The translations under genes and the position numbers were made by a program. From positions 1 to 52,585 of the forward strand of contig NZ_JADOVG010000023.1 in the NCBI RefSeq assembly GCF_015752205.1: a stretch of 52,585 bases of DNA, written 5' to 3'. The notes beneath the pieces are model-generated. The model had not been told where the DNA came from. It did no database searches and worked only from the letters and a program-made list of their open reading frames with translations. Positions within the stretch are counted from its first letter, which is position 1. Each line of letters opens with the position of its first letter. Shown piece by piece: positions 45,516-52,585 of the stretch. This DNA comes from Polaromonas sp. CG_9.7. Its GTDB lineage: Bacteria > Pseudomonadota > Gammaproteobacteria > Burkholderiales > Burkholderiaceae_C.

Positions 45516-46586
45516 TCAGGCGATCTTTTGGGTGAGTTGGTTCTGGTTTTGTTGTGTTTCCGGATTGAGGTGGACTTCTGCGATTCGGTCCCAATTGCGG
45601 GTCGGACCGGACCAGCGGTTTGGGTTGGCATCGCGCGCTGCAGCATACACTTTGGCGCGGTCATCCAGAAGTGCTTGATCGATTTGCATGTGACGTTGAG
45701 CGGGCGTCACAAAGCCAATCGCGCTGTGCCGATGCTCGTGGTTGTACCAATGCACCAACTCTGTCACCCAGCGTCGCGCCTGTAGCAAGCCATTGAACGG
45801 TTTGACGGGAAGTTGAGGCCGGTACTTCAGTGTCCGGAACAGGGCCTCCGAGTAAGGATTGTCGTTACTTACCGCCGGTCGGCTGCGAGACGCAGCCACG
45901 CCCAGGCGCTGCATGGTGGCGAGCATTGTTTCCCCCTTCATCGGGGAGCCGTTGTCCGAGTGAACAGTGAGCTGATTGGGCGTGATGCCCTGACGCTCGC
46001 AGATGGCCTGGAGCAGCCCGCTGGCCAGCTCAGCACTCTCGCAGTCGTACACCTGCCAGCCAACGATCCGGCGGCTGAACAGGTCCACGAACAGGTAAAG
46101 GTAGAAGTAGATGCCGCGGACCTCGGTGGGCAAGTAGCTGATGTCCCAGCAGTAAATCTGATCGGGCCCAGTGGCCACCAGCGCGCGTGGCTTGCTGCGT
46201 TTTTGCGCCACCCGCTCCAGGCGGCGGTGCGTCAACTGGCCGGCTTCACGCAGCAGCCGGTACAGGGTCGACTCACTCGCCACATACAGGCCCTGGTCAG
46301 CCAGGCGCGGCACGATCTGGCTGGGCGGCAGATCCTTGAACTCATCGCTGTTGACCACCTCCAGCGCAGCTTGTCGCTCCGCCTCACTGAACTTGTTGGG
46401 CGGCACGGTAATGCGGCGTTTGTCGCCCACCCGGAGGTCTCCCTGCTGGTTTTCCGGGCGTCTCCAGCGCTGAACAGTACGCGCATCCAACCCAATCAGG
46501 GCGCAGGCCTTTTGCAAACGTGCGCCGCTGTCGCAGGACTGTCGGATCAGCGTCAGCAGGGTCTGACGCTGTTGGCAACTGGTCAT
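45516..46586 (-). CDS. IS3-family transposase OrfB (DDE integrase)
   Basis: A 356-residue rve-type integrase. After a helix-turn-helix-like N-terminal part (LQKACALIGLDARTVQRWRR) come the catalytic segments CWDISYLPTEVRG (Asp), VHSDNGSPMKGE (Asp) and NPYSEALFRTLKY (Glu), followed by VHWYNHEHRHSAIGFVTPAQ. ATG 46586 overlaps the orfA stop as ATGA. Separate initiation or frameshift fusion with orfA are both possible, as in other IS3 elements. No damage is seen. Confidence 0.92.
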   Translation of the reverse strand: MTSCQQRQTLLTLIRQSCDSGARLQKACALIGLDARTVQRWRRPENQQGDLRVGDKRRITVPPNKFSEAERQAALEVVNSDEFKDLPPSQIVPRLADQGLYVASESTLYRLLREAGQLTHRRLERVAQKRSKPRALVATGPDQIYCWDISYLPTEVRGIYFYLYLFVDLFSRRIVGWQVYDCESAELASGLLQAICERQGITPNQLTVHSDNGSPMKGETMLATMQRLGVAASRSRPAVSNDNPYSEALFRTLKYRPQLPVKPFNGLLQARRWVTELVHWYNHEHRHSAIGFVTPAQRHMQIDQALLDDRAKVYAAARDANPNRWSGPTRNWDRIAEVHLNPETQQNQNQLTQKIA

Positions 46587-47089
46587 TTCTCCTCGTCCTC
46601 CCACAGGGCCTGGAACTTTTTTTGTAGCACCAGCAAGGCTGCGGCTTCGGCCAGCGCCTTCTCTTTTCGACGCAGTTCACGCTGCAGCCCCTCGTGTTTG
46701 ACCTGCAGCTCACGCAACGCTGTCTTGGCTTGGCGCGATTCAGGCGCTGTGGCGCTGCAAAAAGCTTCACCCCAGGCCTTGAGCTGGTGCTCAAACAACC
46801 CCTTCTCCCGGCACCAGGCATGCAGCTGTGTGGGCGTCATGGCATGCGTCTGGTTCAGCGCAAGCAAGCGCTGGGCAGGGCCCCACGATTGGGCCGGTAA
46901 GTCGTCAGGCAGTTGCGCTGCGGGGCCACCGACTTCATGCTTTCGGTTGGACTTGCTGATCCATTTTCTCAAGGTGCCGACCGCCATATTCAGTTCATTG
47001 GCGACGTCCTGGACGCTGCGTGTGCCTCGTTGCCTAGCTTTGCTCAGGGCCTGTTCTTGGAATTCAGTTGAATGTCGATTTGTTGTCAT
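46583..47089 (-). CDS. IS3-family transposase OrfA
   Basis: A 168-residue DNA-binding subunit. The N-terminal helix-turn-helix is HSTEFQEQALSKARQRGTRS then VQDVANELNMAVGTLRKWIS. A coiled-coil region (ELQVKHEGLQRELRRKEKAL) precedes the overlap with orfB. It is longer than the ~100 residues of most OrfA proteins, with an extra middle segment that also looks helix-turn-helix-like (MTPTQLHAWCREKGLFEHQL). ATG 47089 is preferred over 47119. Confidence 0.88.
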   Translation of the reverse strand: MTTNRHSTEFQEQALSKARQRGTRSVQDVANELNMAVGTLRKWISKSNRKHEVGGPAAQLPDDLPAQSWGPAQRLLALNQTHAMTPTQLHAWCREKGLFEHQLKAWGEAFCSATAPESRQAKTALRELQVKHEGLQRELRRKEKALAEAAALLVLQKKFQALWEDEEK

Positions 47090-47147
47090 GAATAGCGCTC
47101 CAATGCGGATCATCCGCAATCACGGGGGAGCGGCAACTAGTCTGACA

Positions 47148-47378
47148 CAGGGGGTCCCCATACATGGCGTCCGCAAAGATGAATTCGTGCAAATGCCCAC
47201 CTTGCCAGCCCATGGCCGCCAGCAGTATGTGATGGAGTTTGGAGAGTTTGATGGTGCCGGGCACAGCAATGCGACGCCACACGGCCGGCTTTACGCTCTT
47301 GAGTTCGACTCGCAGCTGATAGGATTTCGTAGATTTCGAACGGTTTTTTGACGGGAGCTTGAAGAGTTGCGCGGTCAT
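47148..47378 (-). pseudogene. Plasmid pRiA4b ORF-3 family passenger gene, 5' part
   Basis: From ATG 47378 the frame reads MTAQLFKLPSKNRSKSTKSY, QLRVELKSVKPAVWRRIAVP, then KLHHILLAAMGWQGGHLHEF and AMYGDP, at which point the IS3 end begins. The VWRRI.VP and MGW...HLHEF motifs match the N-terminal half of the family, exactly complementary to the 3' part at 45105-45483. The gene was cut by the nested insertion. Confidence 0.9.
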
Positions 47379-47430
47379 GCAAACAATTCTCGCATCGGCG
47401 CCATATTCCAAGCAAATCGCCCAATGCCGC

Positions 47431-49041
47431 TCAGGCGGCCAGCGGCAGCGGCTGGATGACGCCACTCCCCAGATGCTGTGCCACGGCCCAGGGCAACAAC
47501 TCATCGATCCGGTTGATGTGATGGTCTGCAATGCGCTCGAGCACATAGCGCAAATAGGCTTGCGGATTGATGCCGCACAACTTGGCAGTGCCAATGAGCG
47601 TGTAAATCACCGCCGCCGTGTGCCCCCCGCCATCAGAGCCAAAGTGCAGATAGTTTTTCCTGCCAATGGCAACGCCTCTGAGGGCGCGCTCGGCGATATT
47701 GTTGTCCGCCTCAATGCGCCCGTCCTCCAGGAAACGCGTCAGCGCCCGCCAGTTGCTCAGGCTGTACCCGATGGCCAGCGCCATGGGCGATTTGGCCGAT
47801 ATCTGGCCCAGCGCGGCGTGCAGCCATGCGTGCATTTCCTCCAGAACCGGGCGCGTCCGCAATTGCCGCTGACTTCGTCGCCACTGTGCGCTGTGCCCTC
47901 GGACCTCGGATTCCACCGCATAGATCCTGGCAATCCTTTGCAAGGCCTGATGTGCCAGGGTTCCAGGTAAAAGGTCCTGCTGCTTGTGGATTTCGAAGTA
48001 TTTCCGTCTCGCGTGGGCCCAGCATGCAGCTTCCAGGACGCGGCCGTCATTGAAGAGCGCGTTGTAGCCTGCGAAGGCGTCGACTTGCAGCACACCGCTG
48101 AAGTTGCCCAGGTGCTGCCTGGGATGCTCGCCCCGGCGGTCTTCAGAATACTGGAACCATACCGCCGGGTGCGCGCCGTCGCCCCAGCTGCGGTCATCGC
48201 GCACATACGCCCAGATCCTGCCAAGGTGGGCCTTGCCTTTGCCCGCGCCCAGCGCGCGTGTGGGCGTGTCATCGCTGTGGACCTTGTATGCCTGCAGCGC
48301 ATAGCGGCCAATCGCCTGGGCCAAGGGGGTCAGCAGCGCGGCTGCGCTGCCCATCCAGCCGCCCATGGTGGAGGCAGCAATGACAACGTCTTCGCGCGCG
48401 TAAATCTGGCTTTGCCGGTACAAGGGGCAGTGATCGGCGTATTTGCCCACCATCACGTGGGCAATCAAGCCGGCACCCGCCGTGCAGCGATCCATCGGGC
48501 GCCTGGGCGCCAGCGCCTGTGTCACCGCAAGGCATTGGGCGCAGGCAAACTTCGGGCGGATGTGGCGAATGACCTTGAAGCTGCCCGGCTCGTAGTCCAG
48601 CACCTCGGAGACGTCCTGCCCAATTTGCTGCAGACCCGTGCCGCAGGCGCCGCATTTGCAATCGGCGGCGCAGGCGCTGTGAACCACCTCTTCGCGGGGA
48701 AGGTGCGCAGGCAGTCCGCTTTGCTGTGAATTCGCAGGTTTGTTGCGCCGCTTCTTGCGTTCGGCTTCCAGGTCACACACATGGCTGCCTTTGGCATCAC
48801 CCAGCGCGTCAAGGGGTGTATCCAGGGGCATCAGCGGCGCCAGTGCCGCACTGAGCAGTTCGAGTTGGGTTTGGGCGGCGTCCATCTTCTCGCTGGAGCG
48901 GCCGTAACGCATGCGTTTCAAGTGCGTGAGTTCGATTTTGAGCTTCTCGATGGTCAGGCGCAGCGCCTTGATTGTGGCGTCGCGCTGCGTGACATCGTCT
49001 GTCAGCATCTCGATGGTTTTTGGCAGCGCCTGGGAACTCAT
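47431..49041 (-). CDS. tnpC: IS66-family transposase TnpC
   Basis: A 536-residue DDE transposase. In order: an N-terminal coiled coil (TIKALRLTIEKLKIELTHLK), a zinc-finger segment with CKCGACG, the catalytic region with HSDDTP and LQVDAFAGYN, and EADNNIAERALRGVAIGRKN holding the catalytic Glu, then the IS66 C-terminal domain (FHFG-like YLHFGSDGGG). Length and motifs are complete. It forms the strand-transfer enzyme of the element at 45065-49971. Confidence 0.95.
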   Translation of the reverse strand: MSSQALPKTIEMLTDDVTQRDATIKALRLTIEKLKIELTHLKRMRYGRSSEKMDAAQTQLELLSAALAPLMPLDTPLDALGDAKGSHVCDLEAERKKRRNKPANSQQSGLPAHLPREEVVHSACAADCKCGACGTGLQQIGQDVSEVLDYEPGSFKVIRHIRPKFACAQCLAVTQALAPRRPMDRCTAGAGLIAHVMVGKYADHCPLYRQSQIYAREDVVIAASTMGGWMGSAAALLTPLAQAIGRYALQAYKVHSDDTPTRALGAGKGKAHLGRIWAYVRDDRSWGDGAHPAVWFQYSEDRRGEHPRQHLGNFSGVLQVDAFAGYNALFNDGRVLEAACWAHARRKYFEIHKQQDLLPGTLAHQALQRIARIYAVESEVRGHSAQWRRSQRQLRTRPVLEEMHAWLHAALGQISAKSPMALAIGYSLSNWRALTRFLEDGRIEADNNIAERALRGVAIGRKNYLHFGSDGGGHTAAVIYTLIGTAKLCGINPQAYLRYVLERIADHHINRIDELLPWAVAQHLGSGVIQPLPLAA

Positions 49042-49127
49042 AGAACGCTACTTTGCCAGCGCATTTACCAACGGGAAAGAGGACTTGCACTGTCAACCGA
49101 AGGCCCCATTCCTGCAGCGTAAAGCGC

Positions 49128-49475
49128 CTACGCCGCAAGCGTGGGTTGCCAGGTGCGAACCGGCATTCTCCAGTCAATTCCTTCGAGCAGCATCGACAGC
49201 TGTGCCGGGGTCAGCGAGACCGAACCGGATTGGGCCTGCGGCCAGATGAAGCGGCCCTTCTCCAGCCGTTTGGCAAATAGACACATGCCTTGGCCATCCC
49301 ACCACAGTAGCTTGACGATGTCGCCGCGCCTGCCCCGAAACACAAAGACGTGGCCGCTAAACGGTTCCTGATCCAGCGCGCTTTGCGCCAGGGCTGCCAG
49401 GCCATCGAATCCCCTGCGCATGTCCGTCCGTCCGGCGGCAAGCCATATCCGCGTGCCCGAGGGCAAACCGATCAT
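49128..49475 (-). CDS. tnpB: IS66-family accessory protein TnpB
   Basis: A 115-residue IS66 Orf2-type protein: [40 protein letters not shown], then [15 protein letters not shown]. The family is required for transposition in studied IS66 elements, with unknown biochemical role. Its ATG overlaps the tnpA stop by 4 bp. Confidence 0.95.
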   Translation of the reverse strand: MIGLPSGTRIWLAAGRTDMRRGFDGLAALAQSALDQEPFSGHVFVFRGRRGDIVKLLWWDGQGMCLFAKRLEKGRFIWPQAQSGSVSLTPAQLSMLLEGIDWRMPVRTWQPTLAA

Positions 49476-49864
49476 GCCATCTCCCGTAGTGCCATCAGGA
49501 CGCTGCGCACACTGGCCGGATCGATGCGGCCGCGCAGCACCACGCGGGCACCGACCATCTCGATCTCGATGACGCCCTCCTTGTCAATCGCAGCGTGCCC
49601 GTCAGGCGCGCCAGCCAGAAGTGTTTCTTGAGACTCAACGGTTACCGGCAAGAGCACAGTTTGGCGGACAGGCCCTGCGGGACGTTTGCGCTCGCGCTTG
49701 GCGCGTCTCCACTTGAACACCAAGTTGGCATTGACGCCGTGCTCCAGCGCAACGCCGGCCACGGATGCGCCGGGTTGCTCAATCAGCTCCAGGAGCTTGC
49801 GTTTGAAGGCCGCGCTATGCCTGCGTTTTGTGGCGATGACGGGCGATGAATTCGACTCTTGCAT
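49472..49864 (-). CDS. tnpA: IS66-family accessory protein TnpA
   Basis: A 130-residue protein with a helix-turn-helix ([20 protein letters not shown], then [19 protein letters not shown]) and a C-terminal segment [20 protein letters not shown] typical of IS66 Orf1. ATG 49864 is preferred because upstream residues are unlike the family. First gene of the IS66 operon, 107 bp inside the right terminal repeat. Confidence 0.92.
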   Translation of the reverse strand: MQESNSSPVIATKRRHSAAFKRKLLELIEQPGASVAGVALEHGVNANLVFKWRRAKRERKRPAGPVRQTVLLPVTVESQETLLAGAPDGHAAIDKEGVIEIEMVGARVVLRGRIDPASVRSVLMALREMA

Positions 49865-49944
49865 GGTGTCCACTTCACGGGCTTGAGTGCACACCACCAA
49901 TGGAGTGCAACTGCTGCGATCTTGGGCGCCACTTCAAATTTCAG

Positions 49945-49971
49945 CAAGAACGGTATTCGCCGGGCTATTAC
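49945..49971 (-). repeat. Right terminal inverted repeat of IS66
   Basis: Reverse complement begins GTAATAGCCCGGCGAATACC and continues GTTCTTG. It pairs with 45065-45091. Confidence 0.95.
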
Positions 49972-49979
49972 CAGGATCA
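49972..49979. repeat. Right 8-bp target-site duplication of the IS66 element
   Basis: CAGGATCA, identical to 45057-45064. Confidence 0.95.
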
Positions 49980-49996
49980 GGTTCCATTGATCAGCT

Positions 49997-50030
49997 AAAA
50001 CGCCTCGTGGTACAAAACGCCTCGTGGTAC
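49997..50030. repeat. 17-bp tandem duplication inside the HNH gene
   Basis: AAAACGCCTCGTGGTAC occurs twice back to back (49997-50013, 50014-50030). Because 17 is not a multiple of three it frameshifts the HNH frame. Confidence 0.95.
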
Positions 50031-50287
50031 AAAACGTCTACCGATGACATGTTCCTTAGTCGTCGCCAAGTCTGGTCCAAAGCTCTTACTGCAGTAAGCA
50101 CAGTTTATGTTGCGCAGTACGATGGCGCGGTTGAGCGGAAGCTCGATCACTTTGGACATGATTTTTTATTATTGAAGTTAGCCCTACCAACCAATAGAAA
50201 GAGAGCGTTACTTGTATAAAGTAATTTGAACTGTAGGCGGCCCCGTTACTTGAACCTGTATGACTGGAAAAACTGCGATAACTCCTT

Positions 50288-52489
50288 CTAGCTCACCGTA
50301 ATAGGAACGATGAGCGATTGCTCGATCTCTTGCTCGACTGCGGCATAAAGGTCTTGAACAACCTCTGGCGCTTCAATTGAAACCAGCAGTGCGTATCTAG
50401 CCGTTTGATCGTGCCGATTAAGCGCAGGTCGGTTCCGCCACCAGCCCATCGTTGGATAAATGGCAATCTGTCCACGATTTGCCAACTCGGCAGCTGACCC
50501 GGTCCACGTATCGCTTAACAATGATCCACGGCGCCGCAACGTTTCGCCGATAAACCAGCCTGCATCACCAACAGTTTGCACTGGAAGCCCATCCTCTTCA
50601 TCACGCGCGCGAGCATTTATGCGGGCTCGAAAGATGGCTTCATTTTCCAACGGTCGGCGAACGGCGAAGCGTAGTGCATGCGACTGATACGCGTATTTAT
50701 TGGCTGATCCTCTGTCACCAGGATTGGGTTCAATAAAATAAGAAAGTGTCACGCGCAAGGTGACATTCACGTTGCCCAAGCTCTCCAGTATGTCGGTCGG
50801 CCATGGTAAAGCATGGAGATGCATATCCCGCGTCTTGATGGCACTATTAACCTTTTCATAGGGCTGCAGCTGGTCTTGCACAATCAGCGTCAGCGAGTTT
50901 GAGGCGCTCCACAATGCCCGTTGTACATTTGGCACACCATAGCCGCAATGGCGCAGCAAGTTCGTGAGCGAAGCTCGACTTTTCTGATGGCCGAGATATT
51001 GATCCAGCATTTTTGGCGTCCAGCGCGCCGAATGAACCATAAGGGCTCGCACAGTCTCTGGCCAAAACGAAGGATAGGCCACCCCAATTTCTGCACCAAG
51101 CTTGGTTGCGAGCGCCGTAGCTGCGCTAGTGGCGTGTGTGGTTGTGAAAGACCTTAGCAAAGGCTCGCAATGGGTGGTAAGTAACGAAAGACTCGACGCT
51201 GTGCTAGTAAATCCACCCGGCTCAATCGCTGCATTTCCCCCCTCCATAACGATGTCTGGCTTGAAGGGCCAGTCCGAGGACCATGTACACGAAGTGGTTG
51301 TGAATGGACTCAAATCATCCACAGCTGCAATGGCTTGGTAATGTGCCATGTCGGATTCAGTGATGTTGGTCAACTGAGAGTAGGCACCGACCGTAATGGC
51401 GTTCCATGCCTGAGATGGATCTTGAATTCCATTGGTTGCCAGACTAGCTGGATGCTCAGCCCATGCAGCGGTGTCTTGAGTATTACCTGCTGAAAGGAAA
51501 AACAGACGTGGGGTCGCTCCCTGATATTCATAATTAGAAGCCAGGCGATCAATGACTGCCGACCAAGAAGACGGTCGACCTCGGTCACGCCCGTCATCAG
51601 CGGTCACAGACATACTGAAGATTCGTCGTCGATTTGCGGCGGATATTTCAACGCGTCCCACAGCCTCTATTGTCAAGTCGCCGTATGATTCACCTTGGTT
51701 TCCACCAGCGTGCTGCAGAACCTTAACTGATTCAAGTCTATGAGCAACGAGCAAAGGCATACCATCAGCCAATGCAGGTCCGAGATCGCCGAGCAATGAT
51801 AGTCCAGCAAGTTCAGTTCCATGACCGTCAGCATCGGCAACGCCCCAACCAGGCTCCACACTATGCAGGTCGGCACTAGCCACAAATGGCGCAAGCAGCG
51901 GATGGCCGTTGTTAACGCCGGTGTCTAGAAGTGTCACATAGAGCGAATTTTCCTCAGTATTACCGGTACCAAGCCGCGACTGCAATTCATTGGCCCACTC
52001 AGCCTGTTCGTGAGGATTAAGGGAGTCAAAGAAAGCGGCAGTGTCTTTCGCACGCCGTAGCTCAGCGATGGAGTTCAGCAGAAGCGGGGCTTGAAGTAGC
52101 TGCGCCTTTGTCCCATGCAATGTTACGACTGATCGCTCCGGGAAGAACAGCGCTCGTTCTCGGGTCTGCATTCCAGCCAGCGAAGCAAGGTGGCGAAAAT
52201 CATCAATAGATTGCTGCCGATGTTGGCCGGCGGGCAACCATACCTCCCACCAGATCGCCTGCTGGTCGTCGGTCGGAAGTACCTCAGTAGAGTCAGTCCA
52301 CACAGCGTCGAAGGTGGCAACACGAACTGACCGGATGGCGTCGACGAGTTTTTGGTTGTCTATAGGACGCTGAAGCGAATTTTTTCGCTCAGCAACGTAG
52401 TCCACCAACAAATTCTCAAAGTGAAGGATTTTTCCGTCTGGCACAAACACGGTAGCAAAAACCTGGTCACCCACCTTACGCACATTCAT
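50288..52489 (-). CDS. S8 (subtilisin-like) peptidase, IetS-like, probably 5'-truncated
   Basis: 733 residues from ATG 52489. The catalytic triad is complete: Asp189 in LYVTLLDTGVNNGHP, His223 in DADGHGTELAG, Ser455 in THATSAATALA; the oxyanion Asn is in FFLSAGN (about 336). The N-terminal part FATVFVPDGKILHFENLLVD and IWWEVWLP is typical of large cytoplasmic S8 peptidases encoded with an AAA ATPase (IetAS-type pairs). Such proteins normally have ~80-100 further residues before NVRKVGDQV. Here the GTAA tip of an IS66-like element begins at 52491, so the 5' end appears lost. The ATPase gene would lie upstream, outside the window. The 3' half of the gene looks undamaged. Confidence 0.8.
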   Translation of the reverse strand: MNVRKVGDQVFATVFVPDGKILHFENLLVDYVAERKNSLQRPIDNQKLVDAIRSVRVATFDAVWTDSTEVLPTDDQQAIWWEVWLPAGQHRQQSIDDFRHLASLAGMQTRERALFFPERSVVTLHGTKAQLLQAPLLLNSIAELRRAKDTAAFFDSLNPHEQAEWANELQSRLGTGNTEENSLYVTLLDTGVNNGHPLLAPFVASADLHSVEPGWGVADADGHGTELAGLSLLGDLGPALADGMPLLVAHRLESVKVLQHAGGNQGESYGDLTIEAVGRVEISAANRRRIFSMSVTADDGRDRGRPSSWSAVIDRLASNYEYQGATPRLFFLSAGNTQDTAAWAEHPASLATNGIQDPSQAWNAITVGAYSQLTNITESDMAHYQAIAAVDDLSPFTTTSCTWSSDWPFKPDIVMEGGNAAIEPGGFTSTASSLSLLTTHCEPLLRSFTTTHATSAATALATKLGAEIGVAYPSFWPETVRALMVHSARWTPKMLDQYLGHQKSRASLTNLLRHCGYGVPNVQRALWSASNSLTLIVQDQLQPYEKVNSAIKTRDMHLHALPWPTDILESLGNVNVTLRVTLSYFIEPNPGDRGSANKYAYQSHALRFAVRRPLENEAIFRARINARARDEEDGLPVQTVGDAGWFIGETLRRRGSLLSDTWTGSAAELANRGQIAIYPTMGWWRNRPALNRHDQTARYALLVSIEAPEVVQDLYAAVEQEIEQSLIVPITVS

Positions 52490-52490
52490 T

Positions 52491-52585
52491 GTAAGCGGCC
52501 AGCCATGCCATCTTGAGACTGGGAAGAAAGCGGTCAAACATAGTGTCCACGAAACAAACAAGTGGGCACTATGGAAACGAAGAGA
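52491..52585 (+). mobile_element. Left end of another IS66-like element
   Basis: Sequence from 52491 begins GTAAGCGGCC, the GTAA tip used by IS66-family elements. About 80 bp inward an ATG at 52570 (METKR) may be its first gene. S8-peptidase homology stops at the same point. The family assignment rests on the short tip, spacing and abrupt end of homology only. Confidence 0.45.

Larger units (their letters stand above)
45484..47147 (-). mobile_element. IS3-family element (about 1.66 kb) nested in the passenger gene
   Basis: Ends read TGTCAAGCTAGTTGTCGC (45484 inward) and, on the other strand, TGTCAGACTAGTTGCCGC (47147 inward): 15 of 18 match. TG tips are typical of IS3. The limits could be a few bases wider (45480 and 47149). 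No clean short target duplication was found, possibly because of later mutation. It encodes overlapping orfA and orfB, both apparently intact, so it may be functional. Confidence 0.85.
45065..49971 (-). mobile_element. IS66-family element (4907 bp) with passenger gene and nested IS3 insertion
   Basis: The terminal repeats are 45065-45091 and 49945-49971. Both begin GTAATAGCCCGGCGAATACC on their outward-in strand; the first 22 bp are identical and 26 of 27 match. Perfect 8-bp duplications flank them. Inside, all on the minus strand, are tnpA, tnpB, tnpC and a pRiA4b ORF-3-type gene whose stop is 13 bp from the left repeat. An IS3-family element (45484-47147) sits in the passenger gene; without it the element would be about 3.24 kb. 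The element interrupts an HNH-like gene. Confidence 0.95.
49972..50159 (-). pseudogene. HNH-type nuclease candidate, 5' part (split by IS66; 3' part at 44322-45056)
   Basis: From ATG 50159 the minus strand encodes MSKVIELPLNRAIVLRNINC, AYCSKSFGPD, TTKEHVIGRRFVPRG. The Cys-x-x-Cys pair and the EH motif are the first half of a zinc-bound HNH fold. A 17-bp tandem duplication (49997-50030) shifts the frame and brings a stop at about 49995, giving only 54 codons at present. Taking out one repeat copy restores LADQWNLIL, which continues across the excised IS66 into NVCTHCNGEKS. It begins 128 bp downstream of the S8 peptidase gene on the same strand. No strong ribosome-binding site precedes the ATG. 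Confidence 0.78.

Noticed and set aside
45813..47351. Plus-strand open frame of 512 codons
   Set aside because: It is antisense to the intact IS3 orfA/orfB and the passenger gene; composition is that of a reverse-frame shadow in GC-rich DNA and it shows no motif.
49980..50219. Plus-strand open frame extending from 49887 to 50219 as a gene
   Set aside because: It crosses the IS66 end and is antisense to the HNH 5' part, whose metal-binding motifs and continuity across the insertion show the minus strand is the coding one.
1..52585. tRNA, rRNA or CRISPR arrays anywhere in the window
   Set aside because: None seen on either strand by eye; a covariance-model scan would be needed to exclude small RNAs fully.

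Overview
The base composition (GC-rich, about 60-63% in the catabolic blocks by eye) and the gene content point to a betaproteobacterium of the order Burkholderiales, most likely Comamonadaceae. The supporting genes are a Bug/TctC-type binding protein, an iaaA-gsiABCD cluster, and SoxC with a small cytochrome c. The genus is an inference, because no rRNA gene or housekeeping marker lies in the window. The window reads as two blocks of catabolic operons embedded in a dense scrap-yard of insertion sequences.

Layout. 1-1.2 kb: an aldehyde dehydrogenase remnant cut by an IS50-like element, then a small ParD/RelE-type toxin-antitoxin pair. 1.5-3.4 kb: sulfite dehydrogenase (SoxC plus a cytochrome c). 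3.5-10.1 kb: a minus-strand operon of acyl-CoA ligase, enoyl-CoA hydratase, MFS transporter, AcuR-like regulator, AcuI-like reductase and a Liv-type binding protein. A promoter overlapping a perfect 13-4-13 bp palindrome precedes it. 10.3-15.4 kb: IS6, tyrosine-recombinase and IS91 remnants, a thioredoxin-like gene, a secreted seven-repeat RCC1-like protein and a truncated IclR regulator. 15.7-25.1 kb: a glutathione/peptide cluster of rpiR, iaaA, gsiA, gsiB, gsiC, gsiD, a DmpA-like peptidase and DppA. 25.2-25.8 kb: an IS3-family remnant. 26.4-39.3 kb: a second gamma-glutamyl/peptide block with a LysR regulator, gamma-glutamyltransferase-like protein, Bug protein, GAF protein, dipeptide ABC transporter, alpha/beta hydrolase and M20 carboxypeptidase. 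39.4-44.1 kb: an IS110/IS1111 element and fragments of IS6, tniA, tniB, a Tn3 tnpA and brxL. 44.3-52.5 kb: a broken defence-like locus.

The most striking structure is at 44.3-50.2 kb. A 4.9-kb IS66 element with near-identical ends and perfect 8-bp target duplications (45057-45064 and 49972-49979) has landed inside a minus-strand gene. Removing the element, one duplication and one copy of a 17-bp tandem duplication restores an open frame of about 301 codons. That frame encodes an HNH-type nuclease candidate (CAYC, EHVIG, WNLIL, CTHCN). It lies directly downstream of an S8 (subtilisin-like) peptidase of the kind paired with AAA ATPases in IetAS systems, and a fragment of the BREX protein BrxL lies nearby. 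The IS66 itself carries a pRiA4b ORF-3-type passenger gene that has in turn been split by an IS3-family element. The S8 gene is apparently cut at its 5' end by the GTAA end of another IS66-like element that runs off the window.

The two peptide blocks look cooperative: import of glutathione or gamma-glutamyl/isoaspartyl peptides, then cleavage by gamma-glutamyltransferase-like, isoaspartyl, DmpA-like, DppA and M20 peptidases. The acyl-CoA operon next to sulfite dehydrogenase suggests use of a short (acrylate- or propionate-like, possibly sulfur-containing) acid. This is inference from gene content only.
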